This document shows, in pieces, positions 26,512-34,671 of a stretch of DNA of 64,000 bases. The notes below the pieces were generated by a model that saw nothing but the letters and a program-made list of their open reading frames with translations, was not told the origin of the DNA and did not search any database. The position numbers were made by a program, and so were the translations under genes. Numbering within the stretch: the stretch's first letter is position 1; each line of letters begins with the position of its first letter. Source of the DNA: Panacibacter ginsenosidivorans (lineage in GTDB: Bacteria; Bacteroidota; Bacteroidia; Chitinophagales; Chitinophagaceae); assembly GCF_007971225.1 (NCBI RefSeq), contig NZ_CP042435.1:5211501-5275500 (forward strand), in the 5' to 3' direction.

Positions 26512-27417
26512 TCATTGTTGTAATATTTCGCGGCCAATTTTTTTGATTTTTAACAGCTGAAATACAAGAAAAATAATCACACCCCATACACCAATAATTA
26601 TTGAGTATGCAATGCCAAGCAGCCAGAGTGGAGTTTTGTTTTGGGTTCCCCATAATGATCTGCTGTTGAATGCATCATTATTATCCTGGAGTGGTTTTCC
26701 CCATTTGAAAGCCTTTTCTATAAACAGATTGCCATACAAATCATTGTCTTCTGTTTTTGCAAGCAGCATTAAGTTGCCTTTTATATCTCCAGGTAAACTA
26801 TCTCTTTTAAACTCAGCAACTACCTGCCCGGTCGAATCAGTCGTATAAGATTCTGCATCACCTACAGGCAGGTCACCTAATAATCTTTTTACCATTATTT
26901 TTACTTCTACGTCTTTTGCCGGCTTCCATTCGCTGCCGGTTTTTTCCAATGCGGTTACCCTTATACTTCTTATACCATCTTCATTTAAAGTATCCAGAAC
27001 AAGTTTTGCTTTTTTTATAGACAATTCAGCAGATAGTGCTTCTATTTTTCCTGTGGCATTCGAAACTGCTTTAAATATAAATTCAGATGAAGAATCCCAG
27101 GCCAATTTAAAAGAAGCTGGGATTATGATTTTACCTTCCCCTTTTTCATCGGTGGTAGCCTTTCCTAACATTGCGGCATTTGATTCTTCATTCAGAAAAA
27201 CAGTTACAGGCACGCCTTCTACAGGTAAAAATTTTCTGTCTTTTTTTGTTTTTGTTTTTACAACCAGGTAAGGAACCTGCTTATCTGAAACAAAATATTT
27301 TATATCTAATAAAACAGGAGAGGCAGTGGAATCCTGTGCAAATGAAATTGTTTTTATCCCTGTTGTTAAAATGAAAAATAAAATAACAATCCGGAATTTA
27401 TTTATTGCCTGTTTCAT
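26512..27417 (-). CDS. Exported single-pass membrane protein of the NrfD cluster (301 aa)
   Basis: The function is not recognised. A signal peptide ends near ISFAQDS (residue 27). Two Ig/carboxypeptidase-regulatory-like beta modules follow (about 35-140 and 140-235; PVEGVPVTVFLNEESNAAMLGKATTDEKGEG and PAKDVEVKIMVKRLL...TTDSTGQV). A C-terminal membrane segment (about 268-290, WLLGIAYSIIIGVWGVIIFLVFQLL) with a Lys-rich end gives a type I topology with most of the protein outside the cytoplasm. It overlaps the end of the nrfD-like gene by 20 bases and so belongs to the same operon. It may scaffold the electron-transfer complex. Confidence 0.75.
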   Translation of the reverse strand: MKQAINKFRIVILFFILTTGIKTISFAQDSTASPVLLDIKYFVSDKQVPYLVVKTKTKKDRKFLPVEGVPVTVFLNEESNAAMLGKATTDEKGEGKIIIPASFKLAWDSSSEFIFKAVSNATGKIEALSAELSIKKAKLVLDTLNEDGIRSIRVTALEKTGSEWKPAKDVEVKIMVKRLLGDLPVGDAESYTTDSTGQVVAEFKRDSLPGDIKGNLMLLAKTEDNDLYGNLFIEKAFKWGKPLQDNNDAFNSRSLWGTQNKTPLWLLGIAYSIIIGVWGVIIFLVFQLLKIKKIGREILQQ

Positions 27418-28714
27418 GTTGTTCGTTTATAGTTTCCTGGATGGGTATTATCGGGAATATCCTTGCAAAAAAAGTAATGACCAGTAATGCTCCTGCCAAT
27501 GAGCCCATTGCAATAGCCCATTCCTGCCAGCTTGGAAAATAATGTTTATAGCTTTCAGGCACATCCGTCATTGGAAGAAATGGATGCAGTAAAGTAGGGG
27601 TTACAATAAGGAATCGTTTAAACCATGCACCAACCACAACCAATATGCCTGCAATAAATGCTGGTAAAGGATTTCTTCCTCTTTTAAAAATCAAAATGAA
27701 AATGGGTATTATCATGCCCGCAAGGATAGCAAACCAGAATAGTGGTGCATATTCGCCTGTAAATAGGCCAGTAAGATGAGCCTCTTCTGATTTTTTCATT
27801 TTAAATGCGGGAACTAAATATTCGTTCACGTTAAAGTATAGATAGAGTAGTGCAAGTAACACAACAATGCGGCCCATCTTATCAAAATGAAGTGTGGTAA
27901 TATATTTTTCAAGAGCGTATACTTTTCTGAAAACATACATGGCTACCAATACACCTCCGGCCCCAACTAAAAAAGCACCAGAAATAAAATATGCACCAAA
28001 ATTGGTACTGTCCCAACCAGGGCGATAGGTAGTTGCAAACAACCAGGATGTAACTGTGTGTATACAGAAAGCGACAGGAATAATAATTATGCAGAGGATA
28101 TTCACAGCGCGTTTATTTAATTTATCCTGCAGCCTTGTACCTTTCCAAAAAGAACCAAGAAAGCGGTATAGTTTACTAAAACTTTTCCCCAATACTTCCT
28201 TGCTACTGATAAGGATTTTTAAATCGGGCAGTAAAGGAAAGAATAATAACAGGAGGCTTATGAAAAAGTAAGTGGTTATCACAATCACATCCCACATAAT
28301 AGGTGATTGGAGCCTTCCATACACAAAAAGATTAAATAGCCTTTCAGGTCTTCCCATGTCTACTATAATAATCAGCGATGCAAAAAAAATCGCTGATACT
28401 GCAATGATCTCAGCGATCCTTGTAAGCGGTGTACTCCATTTTACATTCGCCAGCCGAAATACTGCAGTAATTAATGAACCTACAAGGCTTATCGCTACGA
28501 AAAATACAAAGTTGGAAATATATATTCCCCATGAAACATAATCCCGCATCGCTGTAACAGATAAGCCATTTTTCAATTGCATGTAATAAGCAAAAGCACC
28601 AACCACGCAAAAGGCTATTAAAATGCCTGTCCATATCATTCCGCGTTTGCCAAACTTTTGCGGAAGAAGATCATTGGTGATTATTTCGTTTGTTAAAGTA
28701 GTTGAAGTTTCCAC
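27398..28714 (-). CDS. NrfD/PsrC-type quinol-interacting membrane subunit
   Basis: A 438-aa polytopic membrane protein with about ten hydrophobic helices, of the NrfD/PsrC/ActC family that exchanges electrons between the quinone pool and an adjacent Fe-S protein. Family-like stretches are ISNFVFFVAISLVGSLITAVFRL, IIIVDMGRPERLFNLFVYGRLQSPIMWDV and HTVTSWLFATTYRPGWDSTNFGAYF. It follows the Fe-S gene by 6 bp and overlaps the next gene. No molybdopterin or other catalytic subunit is present in the cluster. Confidence 0.9.
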   Translation of the reverse strand: METSTTLTNEIITNDLLPQKFGKRGMIWTGILIAFCVVGAFAYYMQLKNGLSVTAMRDYVSWGIYISNFVFFVAISLVGSLITAVFRLANVKWSTPLTRIAEIIAVSAIFFASLIIIVDMGRPERLFNLFVYGRLQSPIMWDVIVITTYFFISLLLLFFPLLPDLKILISSKEVLGKSFSKLYRFLGSFWKGTRLQDKLNKRAVNILCIIIIPVAFCIHTVTSWLFATTYRPGWDSTNFGAYFISGAFLVGAGGVLVAMYVFRKVYALEKYITTLHFDKMGRIVVLLALLYLYFNVNEYLVPAFKMKKSEEAHLTGLFTGEYAPLFWFAILAGMIIPIFILIFKRGRNPLPAFIAGILVVVGAWFKRFLIVTPTLLHPFLPMTDVPESYKHYFPSWQEWAIAMGSLAGALLVITFFARIFPIIPIQETINEQHETGNK

Positions 28715-28720
28715 GTTCAG

Positions 28721-29650
28721 TTATTTAGAATTATTTTTTTCCGTAGTATCTTTTTCCAGTCCTGATTCGAATGGGAAGTTTCGGTTTACCGGAGGCAAAT
28801 AATAAACCCTTGGCTTTGTGCCAAGGTCTTCCATCAAACGATAGCCTGCTTTATCTTTTATCAGATCACTAAAGCGAAATGTTTCGGCGCCGTTGGTTAC
28901 TGAATCTTCATTCATATCACCAAAGAAATAAACTCCATTTGGGCACGCAGATACGCAATGCGGTAGTTCTCCTTTTCTTGCCATATCGGGGCAGAAATCA
29001 CATTTACTTACAGTACCAATTTTTTGTGGCACACTTGTTTCGCATGAATAATGTTGTGTAGCAATTTTTTCTTCCAGTATAGGTTCCTGCCAATTAAAAA
29101 CTCTTGTGGAATAGGGACAGGCAGCCATACAAAAGCGACAGCCAATGCATCTTTCATTATCAATCAGTACAATTCCATCTTTACGTTTAAATGTTGCATC
29201 AACAGGGCAAACCTTTACACAGGGCGGTTCATCACAATGCATGCAGGTAGTAGGTTGCCAGTATGGAGCTGTATGCTCCGCATCTTCCATGGCATGTATC
29301 TTTATCCAGTTTTGGCCAGGATTTAAATGATGGGCATGATTGCAGGCAACTTTACAGGCTCCTACATTTTTGCACCTGGAAAGATCAATCACCATTACAA
29401 ATTTTTTTCCTTCAATACCTATTCTCTCCTCGCTGTTGGTTAGTGTGGGCACTTCAGGAACAGGATTTAAAAATGCTTTATCTACTTCAATAATTTCCCC
29501 ATCTACTGATAGCAATTTTACCATTTCACCCGATGGAACTTTTTTGTTGTCTCCCGGATCGAAAGGATTATTGGAAGAGCATCCGGAGGCAACACCTGCC
29601 AATAAAGCTGTTGCCAGAAAATCTCTTCGTGATGTATCATTATTTTTCAT
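28721..29650 (-). CDS. Tat-exported Fe-S cluster lipoprotein (PsrB/NrfC-like)
   Basis: A 309-aa electron-transfer protein. The N terminus has a twin-arginine motif SRRDFLA and a lipobox VASGC, predicting a folded, lipidated, periplasm-facing protein. Cys groups are CMHCDEPPCVKVC and CIGCRFCMAAC, both canonical, a fourth group CDFC...CVSAC, and a first group that is atypical (CKNVGACKVAC, three Cys with CX5CX3C). It should pass electrons to or from the NrfD-like protein 6 bp downstream. Residues about 40-75 resemble the 80-aa protein encoded just upstream. Confidence 0.88.
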   Translation of the reverse strand: MKNNDTSRRDFLATALLAGVASGCSSNNPFDPGDNKKVPSGEMVKLLSVDGEIIEVDKAFLNPVPEVPTLTNSEERIGIEGKKFVMVIDLSRCKNVGACKVACNHAHHLNPGQNWIKIHAMEDAEHTAPYWQPTTCMHCDEPPCVKVCPVDATFKRKDGIVLIDNERCIGCRFCMAACPYSTRVFNWQEPILEEKIATQHYSCETSVPQKIGTVSKCDFCPDMARKGELPHCVSACPNGVYFFGDMNEDSVTNGAETFRFSDLIKDKAGYRLMEDLGTKPRVYYLPPVNRNFPFESGLEKDTTEKNNSK

Positions 29651-29680
29651 TGTTGGTTGTTTATCTGTCAGGACTGAAGA

Positions 29681-29923
29681 TTATTTCTTTACCCATGTTT
29701 TAAGTTCTTCATCAGTAATTTTTTTGTTTTTGGAAGTTAGCAGTGCCTTATCTATTTCTACCAGCCTCCCATCCTGCGTAAGCATTTTTACTGTATCTTT
29801 TTTTTCCGTGCCTTTCTTATTATCTTTTGGCAACCAAAATTTTAAAGCGGTTAAAGAAGTAAATATGGCAATAGCTCCTAACATAAACTTCTTTCTTGAT
29901 GATGTTTTATTTTCTTCTTTCAT
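29681..29923 (-). CDS. Small single-pass membrane protein preceding the Fe-S gene (80 aa)
   Basis: An 80-aa protein with an N-terminal basic stretch (SSRKKFMLG), one membrane segment (about 14-30) and a charged C-terminal domain. The segment VKMLTQDGRLVEIDKALL resembles VKLLSVDGEIIEVDKAFL in the downstream Fe-S lipoprotein, so the two share a domain. It lies 30 bp upstream of that gene. The function is unknown; an anchor, chaperone or accessory of the Fe-S subunit is possible. Confidence 0.7.
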   Translation of the reverse strand: MKEENKTSSRKKFMLGAIAIFTSLTALKFWLPKDNKKGTEKKDTVKMLTQDGRLVEIDKALLTSKNKKITDEELKTWVKK

Positions 29924-30041
29924 AAAAGTTGATGATATTTTTTGTAGTTAGGTGCAGCAAAGTTTTGAGATAGCATATTTTGCTTTTCAGTTACGCTTTA
30001 AAATTTATTTTGGAATCAACAGTTGAATAAATGGCATCGCC

Positions 30042-30156
30042 TCTTGTGTCACTCACTTGTGCGTTCTGAATTTTGCGTGTCAATTACGAAATGTAAATAG
30101 GTAATTTGTAATTCTTCTGACGATTTGTACTCTATAGTACAAGAGTGCGACGCAAG
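30042..30156. repeat. Palindromic intergenic repeat, paired arms (locus 13)
   Basis: The left core at 30042-30062 is type II (TTGTGTCACTCACTTGTGC) with the ATGGCATCGCC flank. The right core at 30137-30156 is type I (GTACAAGAGTGCGACGCAAG). It lies within the minus-strand respiratory block, between the cytochrome c gene and the 80-aa gene. Confidence 0.85.
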
Positions 30157-30204
30157 AGCAGATGCATAAAGAACTGATGCCGGGTACAAAAATTTATACA
30201 CTTT

Positions 30205-30624
30205 TTATTTTTTTAAAGTCCTTAGATAATTGACAACGCTCCATATATCATCCTGGTCGGGAATTTTCTTTTTAAAATTTGGCATATCATCTCTTCCTTC
30301 TGATATTTTATAAAAAAGCGAACCGTCGCTTTGAGATTGGAATGCTGCTGCAGAAAAATCTCCGGGCTCTGTTTTTAACTGGGCTGCCTTTGTCCCATCA
30401 CCCAGGCCTTTAGCGCCGTGGCAGGATTTACAATGTGTTGCATATAATTCTTTTCCCGCGGCAATTGACTCTTTATCAGCAGCAACTTTGCTTTTCATGT
30501 TTTTGTAATTATCGGGTACTGCCCATGGTTTATTTTGGTAAAATGGTTTATATCCGGATATGATAATAAACATACATAATACGGTAGTAATAAATGTAAC
30601 GGTTTTGATAAGCTTACTTTTCAT
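30205..30624 (-). CDS. Class I-type c cytochrome (139 aa)
   Basis: A periplasmic monohaem cytochrome c. An N-terminal membrane/signal segment (about 8-25) may act as an anchor. The haem motif is CKSCH (THCKSCHGAKGLGDG), and the likely distal Met is in DDMPNFKKKI, followed by the family's WSVVNYLRTL helix. Its position in the NrfD/Fe-S block suggests it carries electrons from or to that complex. A TGA-N6-TCA inverted repeat lies about 110 bp upstream. Confidence 0.9.
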   Translation of the reverse strand: MKSKLIKTVTFITTVLCMFIIISGYKPFYQNKPWAVPDNYKNMKSKVAADKESIAAGKELYATHCKSCHGAKGLGDGTKAAQLKTEPGDFSAAAFQSQSDGSLFYKISEGRDDMPNFKKKIPDQDDIWSVVNYLRTLKK

Positions 30625-30732
30625 GTTGATCAGGTTTTATTGTTATTGATAATTTGAAGTAATAAGAATAATTCTATCTAAGCAAGGTAATAGACGATTG
30701 AATTTTATTAATTGATTAATGCATATCTGCTG

Positions 30733-30748
30733 CATGATTTTGATCATG
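30733..30748. promoter_or_regulatory. Candidate Crp/Fnr-type operator (CATGA-N6-TCATG)
   Basis: A perfect 5-bp inverted repeat with TGA-N6-TCA geometry, the general half-site spacing of the Crp/Fnr superfamily, upstream of the minus-strand cytochrome c gene. The regulator is not identified. Confidence 0.4.
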
Positions 30749-30853
30749 TTTTTTTTGAAAAGAAATAATAATATTAATAATCTGAATGATTGCTTGGTCT
30801 ACTGAATAAAGGGAAATAATTGATAAGGAGAAACTTGGTAGAAATATTAATAT

Positions 30854-31390
30854 CTATTTTTTAAAATAAAAGTATAATTCAGTGTCAACATTCATCATGT
30901 CAACAAACTTTGGTGACTTTTTCCCATCAAACAAAAAAAGTCCAAAGGTCTCAACATATTGATCCAGGTCAATGTACTCTTTTGAACCATCTTTTTTTAG
31001 AAAAAGAAGATACCTGAAGCTTCTTGCCTCAATAATATTTAAGGAGGGCCATGCATTTCTAATTACGTTACGGGCATTTTGCGTTAAATAAAAATCTACA
31101 TGCGTTAGATCCTTAAAGGCCGTGCTATCAGTTTGTTGTTTTATTTTTTCTAATTGCAGCGAGTCAGGGTGAAAGAATACTGCAGACGGTTTACTTACTT
31201 TTAAAGTGTCCTGAAATGTGCTGTAGGGCTTATGCGAGATCTTTTTTGTTTTATTTGTGTTGACCGAATCTATACTTTTAATTTTTGTCTTATCAGAAGC
31301 ATGATTGTTTTCGCAGGAAAAAATGATACAGAGAATAACTGCAAATAAGATGACTGGAATTATATTGCCGCCCTGTTTGTTCATTTTCAC
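30854..31390 (-). CDS. Hypothetical lipoprotein (178 aa)
   Basis: The function is not recognised. The N terminus is a lipoprotein signal peptide (VILCIIFSCENN, lipobox Cys about 26), followed by a Lys/Ser/Thr-rich linker and a compact C-terminal domain from about residue 80 (HVDFYLTQNARNVIRNAWPSLNIIEARSFRYLLFLKK...YIDLDQYVETFGLFLFDGKK). It contains no haem or Fe-S motif. It lies in the respiratory block, preceded by the terminator of the beta-barrel gene, so it probably has its own promoter. Confidence 0.72.
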   Translation of the reverse strand: MKMNKQGGNIIPVILFAVILCIIFSCENNHASDKTKIKSIDSVNTNKTKKISHKPYSTFQDTLKVSKPSAVFFHPDSLQLEKIKQQTDSTAFKDLTHVDFYLTQNARNVIRNAWPSLNIIEARSFRYLLFLKKDGSKEYIDLDQYVETFGLFLFDGKKSPKFVDMMNVDTELYFYFKK

Positions 31391-31436
31391 TAAAAATTTT
31401 TCATTGAATGTATTTATTTTTTCTTGTCAGGTTTAA

Positions 31437-31474
31437 ATAAAAAACCTGGATTGAATCCAACCCAGGCTATCTTC
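31437..31474 (-). terminator. Intrinsic terminator after the beta-barrel gene
   Basis: On the minus strand AGCCTGG...CCAGGTTTTTTATTT, with a nested TGGATTCAATCCA hairpin. It ends the YceI / CX4CH lipoprotein / beta-barrel transcription unit. Confidence 0.75.
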
Positions 31475-31503
31475 AAATTCCAGCATTTTTTATTTTTTTC
31501 GTA

Positions 31504-32499
31504 TTAATAATTCCATAACCTGGTAATGTTAAAGCCGATCAGATATTGATAACCCTTATGTACTTTTTTATTAGCATCAGTATATTCACCTAATGGATTA
31601 TTTTGATTGTACATATTATTATGTTGAGGATTAAGTTGATTATAGTTACCAATAAATATCTGGAATGCGTGGCTGCTTGTATTAACCTCAAGACCTAATG
31701 AAATATTGGGATTAGGATTATTCTCATTGTGTATTGTTAACGGTTGATCATAGTTAAAAATGACCGAACACAAGTTAGAGAATTTATATCTTCCCGATAC
31801 AGCAATGGCAAAGTGCTCATTGTTCATAGTCTTATATGTATTGCCGTATTGCTTTGTTGCAGTATCATATGAAGTATAATAACCCCATACTGCGTTTTGG
31901 TGAGACCAACTTGGTGCAACTTGCAGTGAGAGCTTATCAGAAATTTTCCTCGCAATAAGTAACTGGTTGAAAAAAGTATACCTGTCCGAATTGTGTTTGA
32001 TATCTTCTCCATTATTAAGCGTGGCTTCTTTTCTTGTGTCAACAGCTGCGTTGCCATACCAGGATACACTTACTGCATATTTGTTTTTGGTTTGAGTGAT
32101 GATGGAATATTTGGCATTCAAATCTAACAGCATATTGTATTTGGCGATACCTATTCCTACGTATAACTTGTTTATTGGTGAGTAGTTAACCCCCAGCCTG
32201 ATATTAGCAGATCCAAACAAGCCCCAAAGGTCTTTTGAGCCATTATTTACTAAACCCATTCTGTGCTGGAAATCAAATTCCAATGTCTTTTTTACCGGAA
32301 CCATTACCGTTTGATTGTCTATGATCCAAATACTTTGGAAAGTATTTTTAACCGGTTTAATTTTTACCGGCGCTGCTGAAGCTTCACTTGTTGCAGTGCT
32401 GTCTTGTGCATTAAGCTTTAAGCATGATAAAAAGATCAGGCTTGCCAAACAAAGCTTAAATGTAAGCCGGTAACCTTGTTTGTTTATTTTGAGTTTCAT
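31504..32499 (-). CDS. Predicted outer-membrane beta-barrel (DUF5777-like)
   Basis: A 331-aa exported protein with a signal peptide (CLKLNAQDS) and alternating hydrophobic/polar strands ending in an aromatic residue (FNITRLWNY), typical of outer-membrane barrels. From memory it matches the DUF5777 family of Bacteroidota, often beside YceI and cytochrome genes; I could not verify this. Typical segments are KKTLEFDFQHRMGLVNNG and LKVYVGIGIAKYNMLLDLNAKYS-like strands. The start MKLKINKQG at 32499 leaves 21 bp after the preceding gene; an ATG at 32520 would directly abut its stop codon. Confidence 0.72.
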   Translation of the reverse strand: MKLKINKQGYRLTFKLCLASLIFLSCLKLNAQDSTATSEASAAPVKIKPVKNTFQSIWIIDNQTVMVPVKKTLEFDFQHRMGLVNNGSKDLWGLFGSANIRLGVNYSPINKLYVGIGIAKYNMLLDLNAKYSIITQTKNKYAVSVSWYGNAAVDTRKEATLNNGEDIKHNSDRYTFFNQLLIARKISDKLSLQVAPSWSHQNAVWGYYTSYDTATKQYGNTYKTMNNEHFAIAVSGRYKFSNLCSVIFNYDQPLTIHNENNPNPNISLGLEVNTSSHAFQIFIGNYNQLNPQHNNMYNQNNPLGEYTDANKKVHKGYQYLIGFNITRLWNY

Positions 32500-32520
32500 T
32501 TTTTTACTTTTTAGGTACAT

Positions 32521-32904
32521 TTAATTGTTTGGTGCGCCATTTCTTATCCAGTCGTAAACTTTTTGCTGATCTTTTGAAGAAGGGATATACTGACTCATTT
32601 CCCCCCTGATCATTATCATTAATAGACTTTGATCCGGAATACTGGTGTTCACATAACCGCCATTTACAATCTGGTAATAAGAGACATCTGCAGTCATATA
32701 AGGGTGGTGAGCACCCGAAACATGGCAGCCTGACAATGCACATTTGGTTTCGAACATCGGAGCCAGTTCAGTTTTATAACTGACTGCCTGTGGAGGGCCA
32801 TTTGGATCAGACTTTGCTTCGGGTCTTATTACATCAGTATAACATCCGCTAAAAGCTACAGCAACCATAAAAATGAACCCTGCATATGTGATTATTTTTT
32901 TCAT
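32521..32904 (-). CDS. Lipoprotein with CX4CH haem-like motif (127 aa)
   Basis: A small exported lipoprotein (lipobox AFSGC, Cys about 21). FETKCALSGCH is a CX4CH motif, a variant of the cytochrome c haem-attachment site seen in Bacteroidota and Planctomycetes lipoproteins. The remaining sequence resembles a cytochrome-c-like domain ending in QQKVYDWIRNGAPNN. It is co-oriented between the YceI and beta-barrel genes with 19 bp and about 21 bp spacing. It is probably a membrane-tethered electron carrier, but haem binding is unproven. Confidence 0.7.
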   Translation of the reverse strand: MKKIITYAGFIFMVAVAFSGCYTDVIRPEAKSDPNGPPQAVSYKTELAPMFETKCALSGCHVSGAHHPYMTADVSYYQIVNGGYVNTSIPDQSLLMIMIRGEMSQYIPSSKDQQKVYDWIRNGAPNN

Positions 32905-32923
32905 GATAATTCATTTTTATTGA

Positions 32924-33745
32924 TTACTTATTATTAAAATTCATATTACATTCAATATCGATAACGTCAGCTACACTTGTGCTTGTAACACCGAAATCCC
33001 TACAGTCAAATTGGAAATTAAGCTGAAGGCCAAAAACGCTATAAAGGACATTGCCGGTGACTGCATCTTTAACAGCCGCTTTTGGAATATATTTGAGCCT
33101 GCCAACAATTGATTGAGTCAGCGGGCTAGCTAATGAACCCTGCCATATAAAATCAAACGTTACGATATAATCATTACTTAATGGATCAAATTCTACTTTA
33201 GTTGTTTTGATCTTTGCAAGATTATTAATCTCAAGATTTTGATACCCGGGTATGATTTTTACTGTGTTATAATAGCCTGTACCTAAAATGCATCCGCTAT
33301 CACGGCCAGGCTCTCCTGTGTTTGAGGTATTCATCTGAACATATCCATTAAAATATATTTTTGATGGATCGTTTTCGTAAAATGCCCAGGATGTATCTGG
33401 TAATACCTGTCCACGCGAAGGAGTTGGATATTTTAGCATTTTAGCATTCGTTACATCATGCATGCCAAACTGGTTAAACCGGCCGGTAAGTAATCCGGCA
33501 GCGCCAACATAGGCGGTTGACCATAAAACGCTGGAGTGGGCTTTATCTAATTTCCATTTAGTAGTGTCTCCATCAGCCACACCTGTAGCGTTTGGAAGAT
33601 GAACATTTTCACCACGGGTTATAACCGGCGTTGGATTGGCCTGGGCCGGAGGAACAATATCATCATGAGTGCAACTCGCAATGTATCCATAACCACTTAT
33701 TAGAATAAGAAGAACCATTAATGTATTGGTGGTAAGCAGTTTCAT
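32924..33745 (-). CDS. YceI-family lipoprotein
   Basis: A 273-aa lipocalin-like protein. The lipobox is IASC (residue about 25). The YceI domain begins with the characteristic WKLDKAHSSVLWSTAYVGAAGLLTGRFNQFG and ends with a FDCRDFGVTSTSVADVIDIECNMNF strand. YceI proteins bind isoprenoid/quinone-like molecules in the periplasm. It is first in the operon with the CX4CH lipoprotein and beta-barrel genes, and tandem TGA-N6-TCA sites precede it. Confidence 0.85.
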   Translation of the reverse strand: MKLLTTNTLMVLLILISGYGYIASCTHDDIVPPAQANPTPVITRGENVHLPNATGVADGDTTKWKLDKAHSSVLWSTAYVGAAGLLTGRFNQFGMHDVTNAKMLKYPTPSRGQVLPDTSWAFYENDPSKIYFNGYVQMNTSNTGEPGRDSGCILGTGYYNTVKIIPGYQNLEINNLAKIKTTKVEFDPLSNDYIVTFDFIWQGSLASPLTQSIVGRLKYIPKAAVKDAVTGNVLYSVFGLQLNFQFDCRDFGVTSTSVADVIDIECNMNFNNK

Positions 33746-33784
33746 AAAAAATATTTAGAATGAAAAAATTAATCATTAACAGAG

Positions 33785-33792
33785 TAAAACTA
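33785..33792 (-). promoter_or_regulatory. Candidate -7 box of the yceI operon (TAGTTTTA)
   Basis: Seven of eight matches to TAnnTTTG on the minus strand, 40 bp before the YceI start. It predicts transcription start near 33781. Confidence 0.4.
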
Positions 33793-33815
33793 TTCCTGAA
33801 AATTGAACCCTTTTA

Positions 33816-33849
33816 TGACATCTATCAAAGTATAAACTGACGTTTATCA
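33816..33849. promoter_or_regulatory. Tandem Crp/Fnr-type operators upstream of the yceI operon
   Basis: Two TGA-N6-TCA inverted repeats, TGACATCTATCA at 33816-33827 and TGACGTTTATCA at 33838-33849. Their centres are exactly 22 bp apart (two helical turns), near -40 and -62 from the predicted start, the spacing of Crp/Fnr activators. Confidence 0.5.
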
Positions 33850-33956
33850 CGTTTGTATATTATAATTAGGCATAGGTTGGGTATGAAAAATTATTGACTA
33901 TAAAAGATTAATGATTAAAAACAGAGCTTCCCTTGGAATAAAGCAACAGGAAACTT

Positions 33957-34493
33957 CTAATTGTGAGAGCGAAAAATTGAACGTCTTTTGTAATGGATAA
34001 ACAAAAAAGACAATAATAGTATAAGCGCAAGGGAGGCCAGGTTGAAAAGAAGGCTAAGTGTGTATATTTTCATGTCATTGCTTACAATATTATTATCGGC
34101 TATTGATGAAGAAAATTGTAAGAATAAATCTTTTGCTAAAAAAAAGAAAAAGACAAGACTATGAATTAGGCTTAAAACTTTTTTTTGGGCAAGGACCGGT
34201 ATCCAGAATAAAATGGAGAGAAGCCCCCATATTACCAGGTACGGCTGTTGTATAATCAGCTGTATATTTTCAAAAGAATAATCCGGATATAATTTTTTTA
34301 ATTGAAGTCCCGCATATAATGCACCCATCAGGGCATACGAAAAAGGTAAAAGTGAAACAACTCTGCTTTTAAGATTATTTTTTAAATGATTATTGCCGGC
34401 AATAAAAAAAGCAACTGCGTATATTAATGGATAACCGGAAAAAAAAGCAATCAATTCAAGATGCTGCATGTATGCTAAAAAACTGTTATCCAT
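33957..34493 (-). CDS. Polytopic membrane protein (178 aa), unknown function
   Basis: The function is not recognised. It has about five hydrophobic helices (IAFFSGYPLIYAVAFFIA, LLPFSYALMGALYAGLQLKKL, YLVIWGLLSILFWIPVLA, SLIHSLVFFFFLAKDLFLQF, LLFNLASLALILLLSFLFIHYK) and short polar loops, ending with basic KRRSIFRSHN inside. It is upstream of, and co-directional with, the YceI operon but separated by 211 bp that contain the operator sites, so it probably belongs to another transcript. Confidence 0.7.
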   Translation of the reverse strand: MDNSFLAYMQHLELIAFFSGYPLIYAVAFFIAGNNHLKNNLKSRVVSLLPFSYALMGALYAGLQLKKLYPDYSFENIQLIIQQPYLVIWGLLSILFWIPVLAQKKVLSLIHSLVFFFFLAKDLFLQFSSSIADNNIVSNDMKIYTLSLLFNLASLALILLLSFLFIHYKRRSIFRSHN

Positions 34494-34608
34494 ATAATGT
34501 TATAATTACCAAAGATGCTAAATGTTGACATAAATAGCTTACATGTTTTTCAATTGCAGAGAAATATTGCTTACTTGAGTATGATTTGTCGCAGCCATAA
34601 AAGCTTCA

Positions 34609-34628
34609 GTACAGGTGTGCGACGCAAC
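34609..34628 (-). repeat. Single repeat arm, right orientation (locus 14)
   Basis: GTACAGGTGTGCGACGCAAC, between two minus-strand genes, in the sense orientation for that strand. Confidence 0.85.
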
Positions 34629-34671
34629 AAAGTTTAATAGTAGCACAAAAGCTAAGTACATAAAAATGGTT

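Noticed and set aside
29340-29951. 203-codon plus-strand frame opposite the Fe-S lipoprotein and 80-aa genes
   Set aside because: The minus strand carries Tat and Fe-S motifs here; the plus-strand product is Ser/Phe-rich and unlike any known family.
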